Positions 44,627 to 53,638 of a DNA stretch of 64,000 nucleotides are shown one piece after another. The translations under genes were made by a program, and so were the position numbers. Under the pieces are notes generated by a model, which was given only the letters and a program-made list of their open reading frames with translations, searched no databases and was not told where the DNA came from. This DNA is from an uncultured Eubacteriales bacterium (lineage in GTDB: Bacteria > Bacillota > Clostridia > Oscillospirales > CAG-272). The stretch covers positions 1 through 64,000 of the forward strand of contig CAOKER010000005.1 of NCBI GenBank assembly GCA_948467545.1, in the 5' to 3' direction. Position 1 is the first letter of the stretch. Each line of letters begins with the position of its first letter.

Positions 44627-47431
44627 ATGAAAAAAAACAGATTAATAAGTCTGGCTCTCGCGTTGGTTACAGTTTCGGGCGCTTTTACTTTCGGTGCTTA
44701 CGCAGCTGAGGACGATGCCGAAGAGTCGGAAAAAATTGATTATTTTACTCATGAGTTTGCAACTCAGGAAGATAAGCTTGCGACAATGGAGCTTATGCTG
44801 AGCTTGTATGGGTATGAACTTTATTACGAGCCTGTAACCGGAGAGGTTGCTTATAGAAATACAGAGACCGGCGCCATCACGTTTACTAATCCGTATGACG
44901 TTTCCAAATCCGGAGGCGGTGGTTCCGTTGACGTAAAAAGTATGCTTTTGTCTCAGATTATCCTTTCGTATGAGGAAAACGGTAAATCCTATACAATGTA
45001 TAGCTATACCGAAGCTGCGGCAAGAGGTCAGATTAATGTAAAATACGTTAAAAACGGTATTCGTGTGGAATATGCAATGGGGCGTCTTGAAACGAGACGT
45101 CTGCTTCCGAGACTGATTGAAAAAACAAAATTTGAGCAGCTTATTCTTGCAAATATTACAAATGAAGAGCATCTTACTTATGTGAGAAACTTCTATACTT
45201 TGGAGGATCCGGAGGGAAAGTCACAGAGTGAGGTAAGCGAGATGAATGCCCGTGTTCCGATAACCGAGAAGATGCCTGTTTATGTTCTTCAGTCGGATAC
45301 AACGGAACGAGAGATGAATATTCTTGAAAGCTATATAAAGCTTTACTGTCCTGACTTTACCTATGAAGTTCTGGCAGAGATTCATGACGAGGTTCAGTAT
45401 GTGGGAACTGATAATGATCCTGCATTGTTTAGGTTGTCTCTTGAGTATTATCTTGACGAAAACGGACTTCAGATTCGCCTTCCTGCAAACGGAATTCGTT
45501 TTAACGAGTCACGCTTTACACTTGACTCAATAAAAATACTTCCGTACTTTGGAGCTGCGTCTCAGGATTTCGACGGATATACGTTGTACCCCGACGGAGG
45601 CGGAACTTTGATACGTTTTGAGGACCTTACTTCTGCGCTTATGCTGAGCGGTAAACTTTATGGTTCGGATTTTGCGTATCAGAATGCATCCGTTGCACAT
45701 TCGCAAACCGTTCGTATGCCCGTTTACGGAGTGGTAGAAAATTATTACAGAGAAGAAAGAACGCAGACGATAGTTGACGGTAATGTTCAGTTCTCAAGCG
45801 AGACAATTGAAACAGACCGGGGATTTTTTGCAATCGTTGAGGACGGTGAGTCGCTGGCTTCAATTACCAGTGAACACGGTGCCAACGCTACGCATAAGTT
45901 TAATTCTGCGTATACGACCTTTTCACCGCGTCCCAAGGACACGTACAGTCTGGCGGATGCAATATCTGTAAGCGCCGATACTACGTGGACGGTTGTATCG
46001 GATCGCAAATATACCGGTTCGTATACTATACGAATCATTCAGCTGAATGACGCAAAAAATGAATCGAAGTGTTCTCAGACAAACTTTTATGAGGCAAGCT
46101 ATGTGGGTATGGCTAAAGCATACCGCGATTATCTTGAATCAACCGGAAAAATAACGCGCGTGGAGGATACTGAGGATATACCGCTTTATATTGAATCATT
46201 TGGAGAGCTTGACACTTCTGGTACTTTCCTGACCTTTCCAACCACGGTTAAGAAAGCTCTTACCACCTTTGACAATATAAAAGAAATGTATGATTGGTTT
46301 GCCGAGCAGGGTGTTACCAATATAAATTTCAGACTTGTAGGGTTTAACAAAGGCGGCATGCTTTCGCAGGCAGTTCCGTATCACGTTGATTTTGAAAAGG
46401 TTGTCGGAGGAGATTCCGGATTTAAAGAGCTTGCGGAATATGCTAATGAAAAAGGATTCGGAGTTTATCCGGATTTTGATTTCGCTTATTCTCATTCCGA
46501 TACAATTTTGGATGGCTTCTCTTATAAGAAAGACGCCGTTAAATCCATTGACGGCCGCTATACTTTGAAACTTGAATATTCGGCTATGAGCCAGGGAACG
46601 GTAAATACCTTCCTTAACTGTATTTCTCCCGGTTCTTTTATAAAAATGTTTACAAGCTTTGACAAGGACTACTCTGATATTATAGGAGATACACCGGTCG
46701 GTATTTCGGTATCTACGCTGGGTTCTGATATTAATTCGGACTTTGATACCTCCGATCCGTATAACCGCGAGGATGCAAAGCAGTTTATTCAGGGAACGCT
46801 TGCAAAAATGAATGAAAAATATAATGTTATGGTTGACGGAGGAAATGCGTATGCGATTCCTTACGCAAGCCATATACTTAACGCACCGTTGGACAGCAGC
46901 CATTTTACCAAAGCAAGCGAAGCGGTTCCTTTCTTCGGCATGGTATATCACGGTTATGTTAATTTTGCAGGTACTCCTACCAACATGGCAGGTGACACCG
47001 ATTATGAAATACTTAAGATGATAGAAAACGGAGCTTATCCGTATTTTACATTGTCTTATCAGAATACAACGCTTCTCAAGAATTATTCCGATCTTGTAAA
47101 ATATTACTCGATCGATTATAATAACTGGCGTGAAGATGTTGTTTCTATATACAACGAAGTTAACGGCGTTCTCGGTTCTTTGACTTCAAAACGCATAGAT
47201 AACCATGAATTTTTGGAGGGTTATCGTGTACCTACGGAAAATGAGCTTGAGGAGCTTGGAGTAACTTCTTCTAATCCGTCGCCTATCCGTACAGAGCAGT
47301 TTTTGATTAATGATGGTTCTATTGTACGTGTTTCATATGAAGGCGGCACGTCGTATTTGCTTAATTACAACTACTTCGATGTCACAGTCGGAAATATTAC
47401 AGTCCCCGCAATGGGATATATTGCAGAATGA
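44627..47431 (+). CDS. Secreted DUF5696 protein, candidate glycoside hydrolase
   Basis: A 934-aa protein with a signal peptide (1-26, ending AYA). The N-terminal half is beta-rich. Residues about 520-870 look like an (alpha/beta)8 barrel of glycoside hydrolase type: strand-helix units such as YIESFGELD (about 521), VTNINFRLVGFNKGG, FGVYPDFDFAYSHSD (about 612-625) and YNVMVDGGNAYAIPYA (about 731-745), each with acidic or aromatic residues at strand ends. I know of no activity for DUF5696. Its co-occurrence with a glycan-binding protein and permeases suggests an extracellular enzyme that trims the glycan before import. No lipobox or wall anchor was seen. Confidence 0.7.
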   Translation: MKKNRLISLALALVTVSGAFTFGAYAAEDDAEESEKIDYFTHEFATQEDKLATMELMLSLYGYELYYEPVTGEVAYRNTETGAITFTNPYDVSKSGGGGSVDVKSMLLSQIILSYEENGKSYTMYSYTEAAARGQINVKYVKNGIRVEYAMGRLETRRLLPRLIEKTKFEQLILANITNEEHLTYVRNFYTLEDPEGKSQSEVSEMNARVPITEKMPVYVLQSDTTEREMNILESYIKLYCPDFTYEVLAEIHDEVQYVGTDNDPALFRLSLEYYLDENGLQIRLPANGIRFNESRFTLDSIKILPYFGAASQDFDGYTLYPDGGGTLIRFEDLTSALMLSGKLYGSDFAYQNASVAHSQTVRMPVYGVVENYYREERTQTIVDGNVQFSSETIETDRGFFAIVEDGESLASITSEHGANATHKFNSAYTTFSPRPKDTYSLADAISVSADTTWTVVSDRKYTGSYTIRIIQLNDAKNESKCSQTNFYEASYVGMAKAYRDYLESTGKITRVEDTEDIPLYIESFGELDTSGTFLTFPTTVKKALTTFDNIKEMYDWFAEQGVTNINFRLVGFNKGGMLSQAVPYHVDFEKVVGGDSGFKELAEYANEKGFGVYPDFDFAYSHSDTILDGFSYKKDAVKSIDGRYTLKLEYSAMSQGTVNTFLNCISPGSFIKMFTSFDKDYSDIIGDTPVGISVSTLGSDINSDFDTSDPYNREDAKQFIQGTLAKMNEKYNVMVDGGNAYAIPYASHILNAPLDSSHFTKASEAVPFFGMVYHGYVNFAGTPTNMAGDTDYEILKMIENGAYPYFTLSYQNTTLLKNYSDLVKYYSIDYNNWREDVVSIYNEVNGVLGSLTSKRIDNHEFLEGYRVPTENELEELGVTSSNPSPIRTEQFLINDGSIVRVSYEGGTSYLLNYNYFDVTVGNITVPAMGYIAE

Positions 47432-47449
47432 AAGGAAGGGTGAATATTT

Positions 47450-48430
47450 ATGAGTACTACTGCAGTTAAGCGCAAAACTCCGGCAAAGCGCAGGCGCTCG
47501 GCATCTCTTGACAAGAGAAAAGCTAAATCCGGATGGATATTTGTTCTTCCGTTTGTAATCGGTTTTATAGTTATTTATCTTCCGATTATTATAAATTCAA
47601 TTATTTACAGTTTCAGTGAATTTGAAACAATTGCTGCCGTTGATGGCGGAGGATTTATTCTTCATAATGTAGGATTTGCAAATTATCAAAAGGCTCTTTT
47701 TGAGGATACCGAATTTGTAAAAATTCTTACCGGCGGTTTAAAACAGCTTTTGTTTGATGTTCCGGCAATTGTAATTTTCAGTCTTTTTCTTGCTGTAATT
47801 CTCAACGAGAAAATGGTAGGACGTGCGGCATTCCGTGCGATTCTGTTTGTTCCAGTTATACTTCAGACTGGACTTATAGCGGAAATAGATTCTACAAACA
47901 CGTTGCTTGAAAGTATGAATGATACTTCAAGCGGAATCAGTACCGGAGCAAGCGGAGGCAACACTGTCTCGGAAATCGTTTCGGCTACGGATATAAGCTG
48001 GCTGTTTTCATCGATGAAGGTGGGAACCGAGCTTGTCGAATATGTTACTCAGATGATTAACAACATCTACGATATAATCAATCGTTCGGGTGTACAGATG
48101 CTTATCTTCCTTGCCGGTTTGCAGTCGATTTCGCCTGCTATTTATGAGTCGTGCGATATTGACGGAGCGACACAGTGGGAAACCTTCTGGAAGATTACGG
48201 TACCGATGATTTCTCCTATGATTCTTGTAAATGCGGTGTATACGGTTATTGATGCGTTTACAGCGTCGTCAAACAAGGTAATGACCTATATATCCGGTAT
48301 TTATTCACAGGCCGGCGGAAATGTGCTCAGCGCGGCAATGTCATGGATGTATTTCCTCCTTGTTATTGGATGTATTGGTTTGGTAATTGCGGTGCTTTCA
48401 GCATTCGTATTCTACCAGAGACGCGATTAA
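47450..48430 (+). CDS. Sugar ABC transporter permease, MalF type, second pair
   Basis: A 326-aa permease with a degenerate EAA loop, IYESCDIDGATQWETFWKITVP, near residue 231. Between its third and fourth helices it carries an extra hydrophilic stretch (about residues 145-215, with STGASGGNTVSEIV) not usual in this family, likely outside the membrane. It pairs with the next gene. Confidence 0.88.
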   Translation: MSTTAVKRKTPAKRRRSASLDKRKAKSGWIFVLPFVIGFIVIYLPIIINSIIYSFSEFETIAAVDGGGFILHNVGFANYQKALFEDTEFVKILTGGLKQLLFDVPAIVIFSLFLAVILNEKMVGRAAFRAILFVPVILQTGLIAEIDSTNTLLESMNDTSSGISTGASGGNTVSEIVSATDISWLFSSMKVGTELVEYVTQMINNIYDIINRSGVQMLIFLAGLQSISPAIYESCDIDGATQWETFWKITVPMISPMILVNAVYTVIDAFTASSNKVMTYISGIYSQAGGNVLSAAMSWMYFLLVIGCIGLVIAVLSAFVFYQRRD

Positions 48431-48446
48431 GGAGGTGAAGGAAATA

Positions 48447-49520
48447 ATGAAAAAGAAATATGAAAAAGCACATGTGGGCGAGGGTACGGCAGTACTTAAA
48501 GAGAGCAAAAATAAAATTCGGGTTGAGTTCGACAGAACGAGCCGTTGGACTCGGTTCAAGATTAAATACCTGTCTTCGCATTTTGTTGTCAGCGCCCTCT
48601 GGTATTTATTCAGGCTTGGATTGCTGATAGGTGTTTCTTATGTTATCCTTCAGCCGTTCTTTTCAAAGATTATGTCCTCTTTTATGAGTTCAAATGACTT
48701 TGTAGACGTAACGGTAAAACTCATTCCTCGTTATCCCACACTTAATACATACAAAGCTATTTTTACCGAAAACGGATATTTTGAGGCATTGTTTAACACG
48801 ACAACGTTATCCTTGCTCTGTGCCTTGGTTCAAACATTTATCTGTTGTCTTATCGGTTACGGTTTTGCAAAATTCAAGTTTAAGGGAAATAAGTTTCTTT
48901 TTGCGTGCGTGATTTTCACGATGATTGTGCCGCACAATACGGTAAAATTTGCGATGCTTATCAAGTTTAAGTATTTTGATGTTTTGGGGATATTTAAACT
49001 TCTTGGCGGCGGCGTATTTCCGGGCTTAAAGGTATTGAGCTTTGATTCGATAGACCTTACAAATACTTATTGGCCGATGGTGCTTCTCTCTCTCGGGGGG
49101 CTTGCATTTAAGAACGGATTGTACATCTATATGATGAGACAGTTCTTCCGCGGAGTGCCTGATGAGCTTGAAGAATCGGCGTATATTGACGGTTCGGGCG
49201 TAGTTTCGACATTTTTGAGAATTATCATTCCTATCTCAATTCCTATGATGATAACAATCTTTCTTTTTGCTTTCTCATGGCAGTGGACTGATAACTTTTA
49301 TACGAATCTGTTCTTTACTTCGTCAGGTCCGAAGCTCCTGCCGGATGTTGTTGCAATTCCGAAATCATTGTATATCAAAGATTTTGCGGCGCAGACAACA
49401 TATGAAGCTGCTATACGTAATACCTGCGGCCTTGTGATTATTGCTCCGTTGGTAATTGTGTATCTGTTCTGTCAGAGGTACCTCATTCAGGGTATCGAGC
49501 GTTCGGGAATTGTCGGCTGA
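48447..49520 (+). CDS. Sugar ABC transporter permease, MalG type, second pair
   Basis: A 357-aa permease with the EAA loop LEESAYIDGSGVVSTFLRIIIP near residue 241. The ATG at 48447 follows a strong ggaggtgaagg site; a longer upstream frame overlaps the previous gene and is rejected. The soluble N-terminus (about 50 residues) is longer than usual. It is the last gene of the operon before the terminator. Confidence 0.9.
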   Translation: MKKKYEKAHVGEGTAVLKESKNKIRVEFDRTSRWTRFKIKYLSSHFVVSALWYLFRLGLLIGVSYVILQPFFSKIMSSFMSSNDFVDVTVKLIPRYPTLNTYKAIFTENGYFEALFNTTTLSLLCALVQTFICCLIGYGFAKFKFKGNKFLFACVIFTMIVPHNTVKFAMLIKFKYFDVLGIFKLLGGGVFPGLKVLSFDSIDLTNTYWPMVLLSLGGLAFKNGLYIYMMRQFFRGVPDELEESAYIDGSGVVSTFLRIIIPISIPMMITIFLFAFSWQWTDNFYTNLFFTSSGPKLLPDVVAIPKSLYIKDFAAQTTYEAAIRNTCGLVIIAPLVIVYLFCQRYLIQGIERSGIVG

Positions 49521-49633
49521 TCGCTCCGATGTATTGCGGATAGAACTGCAGGTAGGACATAAAGTGAATATAATATTTTGAAATTGTGCAAACTTGATTT
49601 GACATAATTTCCGGATATTGAAATCAAACGGTT

Positions 49634-49682
49634 TCCGCCGTTTCGCCGGATTATTTTAGTCTGAAGCGAAACGGCGGATTTT
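49634..49682 (+). terminator. Terminator of the transporter operon
   Basis: Perfect 13-bp arms tccgccgtttcgc (49634-49646) and gcgaaacggcgga (49666-49678), followed by a T run. Confidence 0.88.
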
Positions 49683-49729
49683 CTGTAATGGATACGAATA
49701 AGCAAAGCTTAATAAAAGGTGCATGTAAA

Positions 49730-50569
49730 ATGTATAAAATTAAAGATTATGTGATGATAACTCTGGGGACGCTTTTGATAGCGCTGGAGGTTTATTTTTT
49801 TGAAATACCTAACGCATTTACAATAGGCGGCGTCAGCGGAATTTCCGTTTTGCTTGGAAAGCTTACTCAGATTAGTACATCGAATTTGATTATAATGCTT
49901 AATATAATTCTTTTAATAATCGGATTTATTTTTCTCGGCAGGTCTTGCGGTATTAAAACAATCTATTGCAGTCTGCTTTATTCTTCTTTTATGAAGCTTT
50001 TTGAATTAACGGTTCCGCTCAAAGCTGCTGTAACGGACGAGCCTTTTTTGGAACTTATTTTTGTGATTTTACTTACGTCGATTGGTTCCGCGCTGATATT
50101 TAGGTGCGACGCTACGTCCGGAGGAACCGACATTATTGCGTTGATCGTAAAAAAATATTCGTCTATTGATGTAGGAAAATGCTTGCTTTTTGTTGATTTT
50201 CTGATTGTCGTTTCAGCTTTTTTTGTTTTTGATGTAAAAACCGGTTTATATTCGCTTTTGGGATTGTTTGCGCGAGCGTTTTTAGTTGACAGCGTAATAG
50301 AAAATATGGATAGCTGCAAGTATTTTACTATTGTTACCACAGAAGCGGAAAAACTTAATGATTATATTATCAAAACACTCGGACGCGGAGCGACGGTCGT
50401 CAAGGCTTACGGCGCATATACCGGTGATGACAAGACAATGCTGCTTACGGCATGCGGAAGAGCGGAAGCGGTTAAGCTTCAAAGAATAATACACCGCATT
50501 GATCCGTTGGCGTTTGTGGTTATTACGACGAGCAGTGAGATAATCGGAAGCGGTTTCCGTCAGGTGTGA
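49730..50569 (+). CDS. YitT family membrane protein
   Basis: A 279-aa protein with five or six N-terminal helices (DUF161: FFEIPNAFTIGGVSGISVLL, RCDATSGGTDIIALIVKKY) and a C-terminal DUF2179 soluble domain (KYFTIVTTEAEKLNDYI, GRGATVVKAYGAYTGDDKTMLLTACGR). The function of the family is unproven; transport has been suggested. ATG at 49730 is preferred because aaaggtg precedes it, while an ATG 14 codons upstream has none. Confidence 0.85.
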   Translation: MYKIKDYVMITLGTLLIALEVYFFEIPNAFTIGGVSGISVLLGKLTQISTSNLIIMLNIILLIIGFIFLGRSCGIKTIYCSLLYSSFMKLFELTVPLKAAVTDEPFLELIFVILLTSIGSALIFRCDATSGGTDIIALIVKKYSSIDVGKCLLFVDFLIVVSAFFVFDVKTGLYSLLGLFARAFLVDSVIENMDSCKYFTIVTTEAEKLNDYIIKTLGRGATVVKAYGAYTGDDKTMLLTACGRAEAVKLQRIIHRIDPLAFVVITTSSEIIGSGFRQV

Positions 50570-50591
50570 AGTTATATATTCAAAAAAACTA

Positions 50592-50620
50592 TTGCAAAAA
50601 TATCGTGAATAGTGTATAAT
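50592..50620 (+). promoter_or_regulatory. Promoter of upp
   Basis: TTGCAA (50592-50597), a 17-bp spacer and TATAAT (50615-50620). Confidence 0.75.
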
Positions 50621-50661
50621 TATCGGAGTAATTAACATCAAAATGCGATAGGAGTATAAAT

Positions 50662-51291
50662 ATGGGTGCTTTGCATGTAATAGATCATCCGCTTATTCAG
50701 CATAAGCTTACAATTATGCGAAAAAAGGAAACAGGCAGTAAAGATTTTCGCCAGATGCTCAGCGAAATTACGGTATTGATGGGATATGAGCTTACTCGTG
50801 ATCTTCCGCTCGATGATATTGAAATTGAAACTCCGGTGACAAAAATGATCGGAAAGGCCATTACGGGAAAAAAACTTGCAATCGTTCCGATACTACGTGC
50901 CGGCCTTGGAATGGTAGACGGACTTTTAAATCTTGTTCCCGTGGCTAAGGTTGGACATATCGGTTTATACCGCGATCCGGAAACTCATGAGCCTGTAGAG
51001 TATTACTGCAAGCTTCCTGCCGACATAAGCGAACGCCTTGTAATTCTTGCAGATCCGATGCTGGCGACAGGCGGCAGTGCATCCGACGCTGTAACGCAGA
51101 TTAAAAGGCGCGGGGCATCCAATATTCGGCTTCTTAATCTTGTTGCGGCTCCCGAAGGCGTTGCAAAGGTACAGAAAGACCATCCTGATGTTGATATTTA
51201 TTGTGCCGCACTTGATGACTGTTTGAATGAACATGCCTATATTGTTCCGGGGCTCGGAGATGCAGGGGACAGGCTGTTTGGAACAAAGTAA
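50662..51291 (+). CDS. upp: Uracil phosphoribosyltransferase
   Basis: A 209-aa pyrimidine-salvage enzyme forming UMP from uracil and PRPP. The PRPP loop [16 protein letters not shown] is near residue 130, RAGLGMVDG near 79 and [16 protein letters not shown] at the C-terminus binds uracil. Length is exact for the family. It follows its own promoter with an ataggag ribosome site. Confidence 0.96.
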   Translation: MGALHVIDHPLIQHKLTIMRKKETGSKDFRQMLSEITVLMGYELTRDLPLDDIEIETPVTKMIGKAITGKKLAIVPILRAGLGMVDGLLNLVPVAKVGHIGLYRDPETHEPVEYYCKLPADISERLVILADPMLATGGSASDAVTQIKRRGASNIRLLNLVAAPEGVAKVQKDHPDVDIYCAALDDCLNEHAYIVPGLGDAGDRLFGTK

Positions 51292-51484
51292 TTCTACTTT
51301 TTATAAAAAATAGTATTTGAATTTTTGCTGTCGAAAAGTATTGAACTATGAAAATCCTTACAAATACAGGATTTATCTCTCATTAGGACACTTATAAAAG
51401 CAAAGTTTTTTGACGCTTTGGTGCCCATATTTCCTATAGCGATATAAAACGATATGGGCAGATATAAGAAAAACCATACTATGT

Positions 51485-51516
51485 GAGGGCGAAAGCACTC
51501 TTTGCTTTCGCTCTTT
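51485..51516. terminator. Terminator-like hairpin
   Basis: gagggcgaaagca pairs with tgctttcgctctt, followed by ttt. It lies in the 423-bp gap after upp. Confidence 0.6.
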
Positions 51517-51591
51517 TGGCTGCTATATCAACAGGGATAGACGTATTTGTTAACGGCGGGCGAAGCCCATTCATCTCAACTGTTGAGGAGG

Positions 51592-51672
51592 ATGACCGGC
51601 TCTGCTACTTTATACAAATGCAAGGAAATGATTGAAAAATTTATATATGAGTGCTATAACATTTGTATATAA
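51592..51672 (+). pseudogene. Possible truncated cargo gene, 26 codons
   Basis: A frame beginning MTGSATLYKCKEMIEK directly after a ttgaggag ribosome site and stopping after 26 codons. The good ribosome site before a very short frame suggests the start of a longer gene lost from the element. No family was assigned. Confidence 0.3.
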
Positions 51673-51714
51673 AGCAACAACATTTAATTTTCTTGATTGC
51701 ATGGAGGAGTTTTT

Positions 51715-52443
51715 ATGAATATGTTGGACCAGATTAGTCATGAGACCATGGTGTTTATGCGTGGCAAATATCACCTTGATGAAATTGGCGACGGAAAAAA
51801 TGAATTAAAGTTTAAGCAAGGTCAAAAAACTATTTTGACTATCTATATACATGAGGATAGATTTACGTTTTTAATTATTTTGGGAAAGAAAGAACGGGAG
51901 ACTTTTGAATCACAAAAGGATATGTTTTCATCATTTATCTGTGATTATTACAATAATTCAAAAACATATCATGATGGAAAATGGATGTTCATTGATGTTA
52001 CAACAAAGGAACAGTTGGATGAAATTAAGAAACTGATACAAATTAAAAAGAAACCCAATAGAAAACCATTTCCAAAAGATAATGCAGTATATGCACAATG
52101 CGGTCAGCGATGTGATTTGTGCGTTCATTACACGGGTACTTCTGATGAACAGCGATTATTGATGGAACCATATTTAGTTAAAATTTGGGGAACAACAGAT
52201 TGGAAAATGCGATGCGAGGGTTGTTATAGCGAGAGCTGTTATTGTAAAGATGACCCTTGTAATGCAAAAGGGTGTGCTCCTGCAAAAGGTCTGGCAGAAT
52301 GTAAAGAATGTGTAGATTTTCCGTGTATTAAGGCAACAGCTGCGGATTATCGTTCGATGATACATACAGAAGTTCATTACGCTGACGAGATTACATGGGC
52401 AATATTGCCATATGTTCCATACCAATACGAAAAGTCAGAGTAA
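51715..52443 (+). CDS. DUF3788/DUF3795 cysteine-rich protein
   Basis: A 242-aa protein. The N-terminal half (residues 1-110) looks like DUF3788. The C-terminal half is a DUF3795-like zinc-binding region with CGQRCDLCVHY near residue 132, CEGCYSESCYCKDDPCNAKGC near 168-188 and CKECVDFPC near 195. ATG at 51715 follows ggaggag at normal distance; an in-frame ATG at 51697 lies upstream of that site. Codon use is more AT-rich than neighbouring housekeeping genes, consistent with acquired cargo. Function unknown. Confidence 0.7.
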   Translation: MNMLDQISHETMVFMRGKYHLDEIGDGKNELKFKQGQKTILTIYIHEDRFTFLIILGKKERETFESQKDMFSSFICDYYNNSKTYHDGKWMFIDVTTKEQLDEIKKLIQIKKKPNRKPFPKDNAVYAQCGQRCDLCVHYTGTSDEQRLLMEPYLVKIWGTTDWKMRCEGCYSESCYCKDDPCNAKGCAPAKGLAECKECVDFPCIKATAADYRSMIHTEVHYADEITWAILPYVPYQYEKSE

Positions 52444-52489
52444 TGTGAAACTTACAGTTCTGTGTGGGTTTGGGATATTTCCAACAAGC

Positions 52490-52531
52490 AAAAATCACTC
52501 TTTCTCGCATGCGACAGCAAGAGTGATTTTT
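52490..52531. terminator. Terminator after the DUF3788/DUF3795 gene
   Basis: Perfect 13-bp arms aaaaatcactctt and aagagtgattttt around a 16-base loop; the T run lies within and after the second arm. Confidence 0.85.
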
Positions 52532-53007
52532 ACGGAAAGGGTACCCCTTTCCTATGCTTGCTCTGATTTTCACAAAGGAACAGAAGGAAATGATAATCTA
52601 AAGGCAAGCACTTTTCTTTGTAATGTTACGCAGTTAAATGGCGTTTTCGTGAGAAAAGCCATAAACACCTTGCCATATCAGCTTCGGTGTCTGTAAAGCC
52701 TTTGTTTGCAAGATGTTTTGAACCTGTAATGCGTAACAAGAGAGTGTGAAATAAGGTTGTCTTTGAAAGGCTTTGTGGGCGTTATAACACCGCCATATGC
52801 TTCTATGTATTACCTTGTTTGTGGTGCTAAAATGGTGCCCAACTTTACAAAATCAACTAATGCGGAGATATGAGAAAATACACATAGAAACAGGAAAGCC
52901 ATTGGAAATACAGGTTTTTCCCTCACTTCTATAAACACTTGTAAGAAGTTATAAGAAGATTTCCGTCTGTAAAATCAATAAAAAATAATGCATTTCTTAA
53001 TAGAAAA

Positions 53008-53048
53008 ATACCACACCTCTTGACAAAATACAAGAGGTGTGGTATAAT
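53008..53048 (+). promoter_or_regulatory. rpsF promoter overlapped by a 15-bp inverted repeat
   Basis: TTGACA (53020-53025), a 17-bp spacer and TATAAT (53043-53048). Perfect 15-bp inverted arms, ataccacacctcttg (53008-53022) and its complement (53031-53045), separated by eight bases, cover the -35 box, the spacer and half of the -10 box. The promoter drives rpsF-ssb-rpsR. Confidence 0.85.
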
Positions 53049-53080
53049 TATATAGTTGAAAACTATGTTTTCTCCTTGCT

Positions 53081-53120
53081 GCACTGAACACGGGGGATAT
53101 CCGTAAAAACAATTCGGTGC
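53081..53120 (+). promoter_or_regulatory. S6:S18-type ribosomal protein leader
   Basis: gcactgaa (53081-53088) pairs with ttcggtgc (53113-53120), enclosing an inner acgg/ccgt helix with a G-rich bulge (cacgggggatatccgt). This resembles the conserved rpsF leader bound by the S6:S18 complex for autorepression, and the position between promoter and rpsF is right. Assignment rests on pattern, not on a covariance search. Confidence 0.65.
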
Positions 53121-53151
53121 GGTCTTACGTCCATAGGGAGGTGTAAAAATT

Positions 53152-53586
53152 ATGGAAAGACAGTTTTCGTCTTATGAAGCGCTTTTCGTATTTGATCTTG
53201 ATCTCGGAGACGAGGGAATAAAGGCAATTATCGAAAAGTTCAAGGGAATGATTGAATCAACAGGTAAAATTATTGAAGTCGCTGATTGGGGCAAGCGCAG
53301 ACTTGCTTATCCGATTAACGATAAAAATGAAGGTTATTATACTCTCATTACATTTGAGGGACCGGGAGATCTTCCTGCAGAGCTTAATCGTGTGTTCAAT
53401 ATTACCGATGGTACTATGCGCGCAATGATAACAAAGGCGGTCAAACCTACAGCGAAAACAGGAATACCTTCAGTCGCATCGGTTTCTTCCGCAGAACCGG
53501 AAGCTGCACCGTCAGATGAGCCTGCAAAGGAAGAAAGCTCTGATGAAAATCAGAATACGGCAGATTCAGCTGCAGCTGCTGAATAA
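53152..53586 (+). CDS. rpsF: 30S ribosomal protein S6
   Basis: A 144-aa protein. The conserved S6 fold covers residues 1-95 (YEALFVFD, GKRRLAYPIND, YYTLITFEG). A C-terminal tail of about 45 residues rich in Ala, Ser and Glu is additional and probably disordered. S6 binds with S18 to the 16S central domain. Ribosome site agggaggtg. It is the first gene of the rpsF-ssb-rpsR operon. Confidence 0.97.
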   Translation: MERQFSSYEALFVFDLDLGDEGIKAIIEKFKGMIESTGKIIEVADWGKRRLAYPINDKNEGYYTLITFEGPGDLPAELNRVFNITDGTMRAMITKAVKPTAKTGIPSVASVSSAEPEAAPSDEPAKEESSDENQNTADSAAAAE

Positions 53587-53638
53587 TTAATAAGAAATCG
53601 CAGAATAGGATTTCAAACGAAAGGGATGGAATTTTATT

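Larger units (their letters stand above)
51362..52945. mobile_element. Probable remnant of an integrated element
   Basis: About 1.6 kb between upp and rpsF that differs from its surroundings. The ends are imperfect direct repeats: aaatacaggatttatctctc (51362 onward) and aaatacaggtttttccctca (52906 onward), with further similarity into acactt.taa. Both ends also contain ggtgccca (51420 and 52831), as in tails of site-specific integrase genes. Inside lie a truncated small frame, a DUF3788/DUF3795 gene, hairpins and about 440 bp (52532-52970) without a complete gene. No integrase remains. The mobile origin is inference. Confidence 0.45.
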
